From Intoshia linei (Eukaryota; Orthonectida; Rhopaluridae): a stretch of 26,917 nt of DNA. The stretch's first letter is position 1, and every line of letters begins with the position of its first letter. The stretch is from positions 1-26,917 of the forward strand of contig LWCA01000451.1 of NCBI GenBank assembly GCA_001642005.1. The letters are read 5' to 3'. The notes beneath the pieces were generated by a model. The model was not told the origin of the DNA, did not search any database, and was given only the letters and a program-made list of their open reading frames with translations. Below, one piece after another: positions 1-12,600 of this stretch. The translations under genes were made by a program, and so were the position numbers.

Positions 1-430
1 AAGTCATCACTTATTCGGATTGAAATTTTTTATGTGTGTTAACATGATACAACTGTATCACATGTAATTTTTTTTAAATTCTAGGGCTGTTTTAAAAAAA
101 AAGAAAGGGTAATTTGGGTTTTGGCCCTGAAGATATAATTTTTTTCAAATTTAAATTTATGATAATGTTTATGATTTTAAAATCCGCATCAGCGTATATA
201 TTTTTTTAAATTCTTCAACTCGTTTAATTTTCAAAAAGAGGGACAACAGGGGTTTTTGACCGTTAAGATGTGAAATTGGGAGGTTGAAATTTATGTTATT
301 ATACGCCCCGGAAAAAACTGTAATTGAAATGTGATCTTTAAAAAATTTTAAGAGTGCTAGTTATTTCAAAAAAGTAACACACATAGACAGACACACAAAC
401 AAAAATCGCGTCGCATTTTATAAGTTAGGA
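1..430 (+). repeat. Dispersed repeat family A, copy 1 (cut by window edge)
   Basis: Clearly similar over its length to 9727-10145: both run through GATACAACTGTATCACATGT, a poly-T tract, TTTATGATAAT, ATTTTAAAATCCG, AACTCGTTT and a purine-rich end beginning GTAACA. The end (gtaacacacatagacagaca followed by ttataagttagg) recurs inverted near 8990-9045. No terminal inverted repeat or ORF is visible. Confidence 0.8.
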
Positions 431-610
431 TTGAGAAAAATTATTTTTTGAAAAATTTGTCACGAAATTGTTTCATTTCGAACATAAATACATATATAGC
501 ATCAAACTAAAATTATAAAATTTTGTATAATACAAATTTATAAAAAATAAATTGTATAATAAAAAATTTTGTTGGGTACAAGTGTATTAAAAAGAGGTAA
601 GAATTCCAGA

Positions 611-3600
611 ATGTCGAGTAAGGTAAGTTGGGCTTTGTATGATCAATATTAGACTAGGAAGAATTTTTTTATATAAAAATTTATATCATACAATGAAGAC
701 ATTGACTACTAAGCACATGTTTCTCAGGTATATGTAAAACCCTACGGTTTCTGGTGTAACGTGTCGCATGTATGAATATTAAATTAATTACACATTCAAT
801 TAAACTTTCTACAGCTTAAAATTGTGAATATATTTTTAATAATGTATATTATACACTTTTACTGTATTTATAGGCATATCGGTAATCCAAACATATGGGA
901 AAAGCTTTCATGTCAACCTTTTTCGATTCCAAACTGTCAATTTGCAAATTTTCCATCTAGCACGTTTGGTTGCTTTTGTTTACGATTTTCTCGGAATGGA
1001 TTGTAATTTTATTTTGATCCACTATAGTATATTACCCTAATGTGCTTTTAATTGGTTGTAATAAAGGGTTGTTGATGGTGACTTGTATTTCATTATATGT
1101 AATTTATGGATATTGGCTTAAGATGAATTGTTTCATTTACGTTAATTTTATTTTGTACTAGAAGGTAACTGCATGTAATTCTACTTACATAATATATTAA
1201 ACACAAAATTCAAAGTTATTGAGCGGTTTCAAGGTAATACAGTCTAAATAACCTTTTCTCCAAGTTAAAAAGCATTTTGACTATTTCTGAGGCACTTTTC
1301 GATGGGTACACACAATTCGCGACAATGAAAATTGAATTATAAAAGGGGTATATATCGGAAAAAGGGATTACAATAACAGTTATTTAAATAAGATTGAAAA
1401 TAATTACATTTTAGATTTTTGGCTGCCGCTTGTCAAGAACGTATCGGTGGATATCTCAAAATTTTTACGGTACGATTAATTAATAATTAATTATACATTT
1501 TCATTATAATTTTTTCCATTTACCAAAAATAATCATTTAGGTACCTCGTTGTAAATTTCGCTCATGTATTTTTGCACATAATGAAATAATATATGATATC
1601 GATTGGAATATTGATTCTAAATACATTGTAACGTGCTCAGCTGACTATACCGCCAAGTAATTTTAATTCATCCAATACATGCTAATAAACAGAAAAATAA
1701 CACTTTCATAAATGAATTCCTTATAAAGTGGATATTTTGTGGGTCCATTCGGAAAGAGTAATCCAAGTACATGTATATATTTAAAATTTATTTGACTAAA
1801 ACATTTTCTTCAAAATCAACGTCTTCTCGTATGATCAACCATTGCTCCATTTTGCAAACTAACATGCATATTATTTCGACCTCTATACAGCATTACTGGT
1901 GCATTGGGACGTACTGTATAAGCATAAGTTCTATTTGTTACATTTGGATGAGGTTGCATTCTACCAGGGGTCATACGAATGTGAGAATGCTGTATTGGTG
2001 GAGCATGTATTTGTGGAGAATGTCGTATTGGTGGAGCATGTGTAGGTGTAGGTGGTTGATTTACCACTTCTCTATTTATTATGTCATATTGATCCATTGG
2101 AGCTGGCCACGATGGATTAAATGTATTCTCCTGAGTTTGCACATGTACCGATTGCATAATAACTGGATTCTGATGCCTGATCTCTATTGGTTTCTTATGT
2201 TGATTTTCACTTAACAATTTCATTCGATCAGATTTTTTCATTGCATGAGCTACATAGAATGGTCTGGAAAAATGATTGCCTGTAACTGATAGTGTTTCTA
2301 TTGCCGCGTCAGCCTCTGATGGTGATTTATAACAAACAAATCCAAAACCTTTTGATTTTCCAAATTTATCCGTCATTATTGCCAAGGATGTAATTTTTCC
2401 AAAAGGACTGAACAACTAAAAATACAATATTAATGGTAAAATATGACTTTTTTGAATTTAAATTTGATTAACTTTTATAACTCATAGACGATGTGGACGG
2501 GCAATATGTAAAAAATGAAGGTAGGAGCGTAATGACCGTACATTAATGACTTCGTCGAAAATATTTTACTTTATTGCGAAAATTCCATTAATATTATACT
2601 ACTTAATACTATGTGTTATCTAGAGCAGTGAACAAAAAAATCGACACCCAAACAGTATAAAAAAAGTTTAGACATCTATTGTATGATAACTACAGAGCAA
2701 CCCAAAAGTTGCAAGAAAGCGACAGAAAAGTAGCATTGATTACAAAAAAAGTTGTAATATAAACAATTAGTAAAAAACTTTCTTTTAAGGTATTATAATA
2801 TGACATAAAATAATTTTTAATGTTAACTTTTCTCAAAATCTTCACTTATTTGTTACAAAAAGTTGCTCTAATAATAACGGTGTTAAATGTATCCTTTCTT
2901 ATTTTTTAAAAAAAATTTGTCCATAAAAAATACATTTAATTTAATATTTTTTCTTAAACCCCAGAGCCCCATTTCGGAACCTATGAATATATGGAAAATG
3001 TAGAAATGCTAAAAATTTTCAAATTTTACATTTAGTGTTAATATTTTAAAAGTTATGCCATTAAATTATATATATTCAAATAACCTAGAATTTAAAAAAA
3101 AATAAACATATTTCAAGTTTTTTCCTAATTCATATCAGAACAAATTTCAACTTGATAAACCAACATCTTCACAACGTAATACAATAATACAATGCAATAA
3201 GCAAAATTTTGTAAATTATTACGTTAAATTGTTATGATTTTGTCATTCAAGTTAAAAATGAAAACTACATGTATTGTAATTAACAATTTTTATTAATAAT
3301 TAAAAAACCAGGTGTCAATCAATGAAATTTTTTATAAAATTTATTGTTTACCTTTATTTAATGATATGATTAGTAAATATTTTGTAACTATCGATTTTCA
3401 AATTTAATTTACATTTATGTATTTGATTTTATTTATTTATTTGTAATTGAATTTTATTGCATATTGTGATTGGATCGTAGAAATTTAAAATAATTTGTTA
3501 AAATAATTCATTCGGTTTTTATTTTACTTTTTTACCAAAAAATCCACCTTTGTAGTATATTAAAAACGTGACTGGAAAAGGATAGATTTGACATTTTTTA

Positions 3601-6600
3601 TTAAAAATTTCTACACAACCAACTCAATCTATTTTATAGTTAAATGAACAAATGTTAGATTATTAAAACGAATAATTCTTACCAAAAGTAAAACGTCTAA
3701 TAACAATTATTATAAAAATTACACTTTCGATATAGCCTTCCGTTGTATTGGGATCAATATTTTTGAAATATACATTACTTTTGCTATTAATTCTGTCCTT
3801 ATAAATTTCATAATCCTCCTTAATTTTGGCAATTCGTTCAATCTTTGTCAAAGCTTTTGCAACATATAGATCCGTAACTTGTCCATTGGATAAAGTAATT
3901 TTATTTTCACTATAATAATTTACTGCATCCCTAGCAGACTTTGCGTCAGCGTAGCAAACAAATCCAAACTCTCTTGATTTACCTTCAGGTGTTTTCATTA
4001 TGACGGCAGATGCAATTTTTCCAAATTGTTGAAAATGCGTTCTTAAATCAGATTCATTCCAAAGATGTGAAAAATTTTTTATATAGACATTGTAGTTTGT
4101 ATTCGCTCTTTCGTTTTTGGTGAGATATCGTTCAATATGAATTTTTTCTCCCTCAATACACGTATTATTCAAAGTTTTGATAGCTCTATCGGCATTATTT
4201 ACATCAAAAAATTGCACAAAGCCATAACCCAAAGAATTGCCATCTTTGTCGGTAGCTAACTTTGCTGAATATATTTCTCCAAATCCAATCAACGTTTCAT
4301 ACAACGTCTTTGTATCGATACTCGCGTGCAAGTTTTTGATAAATACGTTACCAACACATGCTGTTCTTCGAGCAGAATCGTTGTCTTTCCACATAATTCG
4401 TATACATCGACTATTAAAAACAAGATAGTTCATAGAATCTTTTGCTATTACAGCATGTTCGGGGTTTTCATATGTTACAAAGCCAAAACTGTTCTTGTGT
4501 TTACCACTATCATTATATAATTCAAAAGCGCTGATATTACCAAATCTTTTAAAAGATGATTTTATCGAATCTTCATTTACATTTGGCTCCAGGTTACCAA
4601 TGTAAAGTGCATTTCTCTGCTTTAAGTATTGATTTTCAAATTTAACAATCTTTTCTTTGGCGTTTTCATTTGGTGTTGGATCTGCAACAGGTATTTCAAC
4701 TGCATTCGTTTCCATTATTTCAGTAGTTTCGTCAGTAATTGTTGTACTCGGCATATTTTATTCTAATTGTATTATTAACACTATCAAAAATTAATATTAA
4801 AGATTACCAGATTTTTTATTTTTTCTGTTTTAAAATGATTTTTAAAATTAATGATTAAATGAATTTGTGTATTTATCAATGACGATTAATTACTAAGCTA
4901 TACTGGACAACTAGTCCAGTTTTTGACTGGTTTCTATCGATTATTCTTAACATTTGTACCTATGAAACTTGATTCATTCTGTCTTTTGTTATTTTACGCA
5001 AATTTGTTGAGTTTATGGTTACTTGTATACATTGTATTGTTAAAGTATAAATTTATTATTATCATTTATTATAATAAATTTATAATAATTGTTTTAAATT
5101 TCTTTGTCATTGAATCAATTGAGTGTTATATTATTAATAAACTTTATAATTAATACCCTTTTATTTTCAATATGATAATAATTACACGATGTGATACTAA
5201 CTAAATCAAGAATGACAACATTTTGTACAGTATTACAATTTATTATACACACTGTGATTGTACAGACTTGCTATTACATTGTTTATTACAAATTTATGTA
5301 AATTTGTGAACTAATTTTATTAATAACTAGCTTGATTGTTATGTACAAACAGCAGCTAGCTTTGCTGATGACACTTTTTTCATTGAAATACATTTAAACC
5401 AGCGGTTCTCAACCTTTTGCAGTCCATGGCCCACCTTATTAAACCTTAAAATATCTACTTTTATTTACAGTAAAATGCTTTATTTATTTAAATTTATACT
5501 AGTTAGTGACTGACTTGGCATTGGTGTTTGGTGTACAATGAATCGTAATCAATTTCTATTAGTTTATTCAATCTTAGTCGCATTATTCATCGGTTGTTCA
5601 CATATAATTTTGACCTCTTCTTACTAAAACTATTGACTAATACTATATATCATATATATCATATATATAATATATATATATAAATATCGATTGATTTCTA
5701 TTCGTTTCACTAATTTAAAATTTTCTTTTAAGACTTAAAATAAATAAGTTAAATTAAGTTAAAGAGTTATTCAGTTAGTTCAGGAGTGGTTTTATCATCT
5801 GGTTCAAAGTTTTGAAAATCTGTAAACCATAATTTCAAATTTATATTTGAAATTCATTATGCATTTATAGATTTTGTTTTGGTTAGCAATTTTATGGCTT
5901 AATACACCAAATTTTTTTTAATGTTGAAAATTTTCTGTGGGCCACGTTGAGAACCCCTGATTTAAACTAGTATTTATTTTACTTAAACTAGCAGTAACAT
6001 TTTTGACAATGAAAATGTACGTTTCTAAGTCTGAGATTTACGATAATGTTAATGATTTTAAAAAGAGTCTAGATTTATGTTTCTTTAAATTTTTGGCTGA
6101 TTTAATTTTAAAAAAAGGCAAATTTGGTTTTTGACCCCAAAGGACTCAATTTCGGGAAATGAAACAGATATAAACATCATCTGCAGAAAAAAATATTTTA
6201 AATTATGTTTTTTAAATTCTAAGACTGTTAATTTTTTAAATATACGGTAACAAACACAGAAATTCAATTTTGTAAGTAAAGGAAAAAGAATAAAATTAAA
6301 ATTATTGAAAAGGCCGCAATTTCCCCACCTCTGATTTACAATTAATAATTGTCAATTATCAACATATTTTATATCAATTATTAAAAAATCTAAAAATTAC
6401 GAAAAAAATTATTTTGTATTTGTATTCTGATAAAATTTATTTTCATACATTGTTCAGAGATTTTCAACGTAGTTACGTTTTTTATTAATTTTTTAACAAA
6501 ACTTTTTTAATTTTTTTTTGTTATATCTTTATTTTCTTTAAAAAAATTAGCGTAAAGCCCAGAAGAATTACAAAAAACCTGGTGTGATCTTGCGAAAGGG

Positions 6601-9600
6601 TGAAAATTGAAAAATACATACTACTCCGTTGAGTATTTTCTACTGAGACAAGCGGTATCTAGCTTCTGAGATTGCACAAAATAATAAAAAGATACTTAGA
6701 GAAATAAAATAATAAATTTTAAAATACATTTTTGACGGGGAAATTCCAAATGTCTGAGGTTCAAATTTTTTTGGTAATTCAATTGTGAAAAACTGTCTCA
6801 GAATTTATAATTTTGAAATTATTCAATAAATTGAGGCTACACACAATCAAACATTAAATTCAATTCAGTAAAGATATAAGCAATGTTTATTGTTGTCATC
6901 ATTATTATCCAAAAATTCACTTTAATATCTTAATTTTTAAATAGTCAAAAATTAAAACACGTAATGTAAATTCGTGTTGACGGCACAACTCACAAAAATT
7001 ATCACCCAAAAATTTTAACTAGACAACCAAACTTACCCGCAGGCATGTTACCTACAATATATGTTTCTCTACCATATATACACAAATTCACTGATTTATG
7101 ATGAAATGCTGAATTTAGAGTATTTGATATTTAGACCTTTAAGATTCTAACATTTTGTTTATTTTTATTTACAAATTTTAGAATATGGGATATATCGGAT
7201 GTTATTGTCACACAAATGTGTGAATTGCCACATTCCACATATGTTTATGTTGCCAAATTTCATCCACTTGAAGAAAAATATGTAATTACATGTGCTAATG
7301 ACGGAGCAATTCGTATTTGGAAAACTAACATTGATATAGAAGGTGTAGCTCAGGTATTATTATTTATTCATTTACAAATATCAAAAAAACTCATTTTAAT
7401 TATTTTTTGATTTCATTTCTGACATTTACATTTATGATACTGGTCAATAAGCAGTGCTGATGATGCTAAAATCTGTGTCAGAAATGAATTTTTTTAATTC
7501 TGACTAATTTTATTTTTAAAAAAAGTTTTATTTGGAGGTTTTCACAGTGAAGATGCCAATTTTTTAGATTGAAACTTATCTTTGATTATGTGCGCTATAA
7601 TTTTAGTTAATAAATTTCTGGGATTTTAATTTTTTTAATAAATGGTTACACAGACACAGATTTCAAGCATGTTACTTTATACAAGTAACGAATGAATAAT
7701 ATCGTTATTATTATTATACATTATGAATATTGTGTCGTTATTATAGGTAGATACATTATTATAATAATGTATTATAATCTAACGTTTATTTTTCGATACT
7801 CTAGCTTACTCAAGAAATTTTTCAACACAAATCAAATATTAACTCTATATGTTTTAATGAAATGGAACGCAAAATGTACTCGGCAGATTCTAATGGAATT
7901 ATTAATGTTTGGATTTTTAACAAAGACGTAGAATTTGAAAGAACTATATTAATTGATGAAATAGAGGTATAATGTACTTTATTTTATTTTATTTTATTTA
8001 ATGTATTTTATTCAAATGTACATGTATCTATTAATTTAGAATATAAGCATAAATCACATTGAAATTACAAATAATGGTAGAAAAATGATGATACATTGTA
8101 AAGACAACATTTTGAGATTGATTGATTTAAGAATGTACTAATTTTATAAATATTTAAAATATATCACTGCACAACATAATGAAAACTTTTTTCGAAAATC
8201 TGAATGAGACTTATACGATTAAAGAGTTGAAATTTTCGTGATCAACATGATACATCTCTTTAATTTTACAGTTGGTTATTAAAATATATTATTTGACAAT
8301 ATCATATAAACTAATTATTTCAATTAATTTTAGTTTCTTAATTAGTAATTAATTAGTTTATTAGTAATATGTAATTTGTTTTAAATGAGATATTTCAAAT
8401 TTTTTACAATATGTATGTAATTTTTAGCGGAAAATTACGTGATTATATTTAAATTAACACGAAATGAATATTAAATAAATTACAGGTGTAAATAAACACA
8501 TTGAACCATATATATCACTAAAATCAGCTTTAAATTATCTACAAAATGGAATTATTTTTATGCAGATCTATTTTTCAGTGTTGACTACTGTAATATCAAT
8601 ACAATTACATGTAGTAGTAATATTTACTAGTATATTAATTGTATATTAAAATTTAAATTAATTTAACAATTAATTAACAATTTAAAATAATATAATACTT
8701 TCAGGAACGTTATATCAATAAGATATTTTGGTTCTGTTACATATTCACTACGTAATCGTAGCTGCATCACCCCATGCGGATCGTTCCTTTTTGCTGGTAG
8801 TCAGGATGGCAAATACTATGTTTGGGACGTTGCGTCAGGTTATTTTATTATTAATATAATTGATATTCATATTCTTAATTTGAGAAGCTAAACACACTTT
8901 CCATACCCTGAAACCTTTCAAAACAGGCACCTTTTTCAATCAATTTTTCAAGATTATAATCATTTCTAAAAAAATAATATAAATCCTAACTTATATAAAA
9001 CTGTTTGTCTGTCCGTCTGTTACATAACTATAATTTTAATATGTAATATGTTCAATAACTAAGTGTCTTAGAGTTTTAAAAGTTCTAAAAGATATTACAG
9101 TTTTTTCCGGTGGTGTAATTAAGATAAACTTTTATCTCAGAAACTTACATCTTACCGATCAAAAATTTAATAAATACTTAAAAATACCAATTATGTATCA
9201 GTAATTAACGGAATCAGCACTTTATAAACATATTTCAGGTGAATTTTACCAATATTGCAAATGGATTATAATAAATATAAAAATGATAATAACAAAGTTT
9301 TATTACTTTTAGTAATTTGTTGTTGAAGTTATAATTTAAATTTTAAACAAAATGTTTTGAAAATGAGAATTTAAGATTGAAAAATTGCGAAGAAATGAAT
9401 TATATAGATTTTCACCCATATTTCTTTATTGGAAATATGTAGACGTTCAATACACACTTTTTTGAAATTGTAGATTTACATTTTCATTTTTGATTTTTAA
9501 TTGATTTAGTGAAAAATATTGATTGATACTATATTAAATATTATTTTTCACCAGGAATGCGTAGATTTCTGGTGTTGAAGTTTTGTATTTATATCAACTG

Positions 9601-12600
9601 GAATAAGCTCTATCAGAATAATTTTTTTTTTTTTAATTTTCGGATTATTAATTATTTGACATTTTTTGTTTTAATATAATATTTGAAAAAAATATATGAA
9701 TACTAAAATGTTTTTTTTTACCGTGAACGCATCACTAATTCAGATTGAAATTTTTGGTGTGTGTTAACAGGATACAACTGTATCACATGTAATTTTTTTT
9801 AAATTCTAAGGCTGTTTTCATTAAAAAAAAAAGGTAATTTGGAGTTTTGGCACTGAAGATACATTTTTTTTAAATTTAAATTTATGATAATATTTATGAT
9901 TTTAAAATCCGTATCAGAGTATATATTTTTTTAATTCTCGAACTCGTTTGATTTTCAAAAAAACGAACAATTGGGCTTTTTGACCCGTAAGATGTGAGTT
10001 TGAGAGGTTTAAATTTATTTTGCTAACACCCTGGAAAAAACTTTAATTGAAATGTGAACTTTATAAAATTCTAAGAGTGGTAGTTATTGAAATAAACGGT
10101 AACAAACAAATATTGCATAGCATATTATATAAGTAAATATTTATTGCAATTATTCATAGTTAATTAGCTTTGAAAATAACTTTGATTGTAAGAGTATATT
10201 AATCTTAATTATTTCTACTTCTAAGAGTCCACTCGTGTATACTCCCTGTGACAGTGTGAAAATATGCTTGATTATTTTTTTACAAAATATCAAATAAATA
10301 ATTATTATGAACAATGATTATAATCTACAATATAATTATATTCTATTGTATAATACATTATAATGTATTATAATAGATTTTTATAATATATAATTGTTAC
10401 AAAACAACTAAAGAATTATTTATTTTTTAAATTTAGGGGATAGTCTTGTAATATATAATGAATTGGACTATTCTCAAGGAGTTACTGATGTACATTTTCA
10501 CCCTCATGATAATATTGTAGCATTTTGTTGTCATCCTTCGTCTCAAAATATTGTTTTGTATAAATATGTCTCCGGTTTAGGTAAATTTAATTTATCAGAT
10601 ACGAAATCTCGTATCTTTAAGATTATCGTAATTAATACGTATTTTATTATGAATTATATATGTAAAAAATATTAAAAATGAATATTGTGATTAAAATTTT
10701 TTCGCTGTGTATTGCACAGTGTGCATTCAGACCTATAATTGCATTATTTTATATTTTTATATCTATATTATATAATTTATGCACATTTTTCATTTGATTA
10801 TTTTTAGCTATTGAAAATTGTGTTTATGATCGTGTAAATCAATCTGTTACTAATGTACCCCGTTTGACATATAAACCATCCGATATTACGTAAATATAAA
10901 GTAATACTACATATTTTAGTATATTTTAGAAACAGTCCACCTGAAATCAAACATGAATATATTATGGTATAATATTATAAATTATGGCATATGTAATACA
11001 TATTATATATATTGATCTATTCCTGCCCACAATTTGCACTATTGGTTTAAATCGAAACCCACATTATTTACCTTTTCACTGTCTGTGTATTCTATGATAT
11101 ACACAGCATAATTTTAAAAAATTTTATTCTTTTATTTTCATATATTTTCACATATTATTTAAAAATAATACACGTTTAAATTAAAACATAAATTCCAGAC
11201 GTGTGGTGATAGTACATAAAATTCATCAGACAGTGAAAGGGTTAACTTGATTTCATTAATAGATGTTTCATCGATTTTTATCAATTCTATTCAATTTATT
11301 ATAGAGAACCTTTAACATTAACCTGAGTCACATAGCATAACACGTGAACTATGAAAGCGTACAGTAAAATGAAAATTATCAAATGAGGTTCCTTTTTGGT
11401 ATCAAGAATTAAATTTTATAGTATTCAGCATGATTATTCTCTTTACACTGTACACTTAGTATAAATCTTATTATTAGCATAATTTTTCTTTGAATTTTTT
11501 TCGAAATTGAAATCTTATTCGCCGAGCCCCTTGAAGGAATCTCGGAGTAGGGTTGATTCGGCTTTACCGTCACATTTACAAATTCATTATTATTTATTAA
11601 TTATAATACATATTAATATATTTTAATTTTAAGAGTCCTGAACCTGGCGTTTTATCACCACATGCAATGTGTCGATTAAAAATTTTTGATAATGAAAAGA
11701 ACATGTCAAATATAAACTATGCAGCACAAAATATTTATAAAGATTCCAGTATATTTAGAACACGTAATATACCTTTTAATTTTTTGAGTTGATAATAATA
11801 TTAAAATGTAGTCGGCAAAGCTGGTACATTAAAACCACACAATATTTTGAGTAGGAATGCTTTAGTAAAATTAGAAGTACAGGTAAATTTTAAAAATTTT
11901 AAATTACAGTACTATCTCTACAATTAGACAATTCCGTAGTTGGTCAATCTTCTCGATCGCCATAAATTTTTCGAAAAATTTTATTAAATGGGGATAATTA
12001 ATCCAAGGTATGAAAATTTTCCAATAAAAATCAAGTTTTATACGATTTACATAATTTCTATTGAATAATTGCACTGCTATGCGAATCAAAGCATTTTATT
12101 TTTTTTATATTTTAAGATAATTTATTAGTTATTGAATATGTTTTGTTTTAATAAAATAGTTAATAGTTACCACATAAAAAATCAATAATAATAATTTCTT
12201 GCCCGTGAAGGGTCAATTTGTGAAATTAAATTTTTAAATCTAGGATTCTTTTCATTTTTTGAAAAAAGGGTAATCTTGGGTTTTGACTAATGATAGTATA
12301 TATAGTTAGTATATTCTGACTACGATATGTATGTACAATGAAAATATAAGTTTCTAAGGTTGAGATTTACGACAATATTAATTATTTTAAAACTCGTTCC
12401 AGAATTTTATATAAGTAAAAGGATTTCCTTATAAATATTATTGTAATATTTTTACATTGTTAAAAATTGAAAAAATAACCTTTATATAGGAAGAGAAGCC
12501 AATCAAAACAATAATTAAAAATATAGGAAAGACCACTAAATATAAACAGGTTATTACAATACTATTATATTTTAACAATATAAGTGATTAAAAAGAATTT

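Noticed and set aside
1726-1757. GTGGATATTTTGTGGGTCCA considered as an extra Ahi1 exon after the second blade.
   Set aside because: The exon ending at 1656 joins 7182 in perfect phase to complete TAKIWD, leaving no place for it.
1725-1776. On the - strand downstream of the PABP-like stop, a frame reads LGLLFPN, reminiscent of the MLLE start LGERLFP.
   Set aside because: One residue short, no similarity afterwards, no acceptor before it, and it lies beyond a stop and an AATAAA. Probably chance, though a decayed MLLE cannot be excluded.
1771-2214. 147-codon + strand open frame.
   Set aside because: Shadow of the PABP-like exon 2 on the opposite strand; composition shows no domain.
4237-4520. 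Two short + strand open frames.
   Set aside because: Antisense shadows of PABP-like exon 1.
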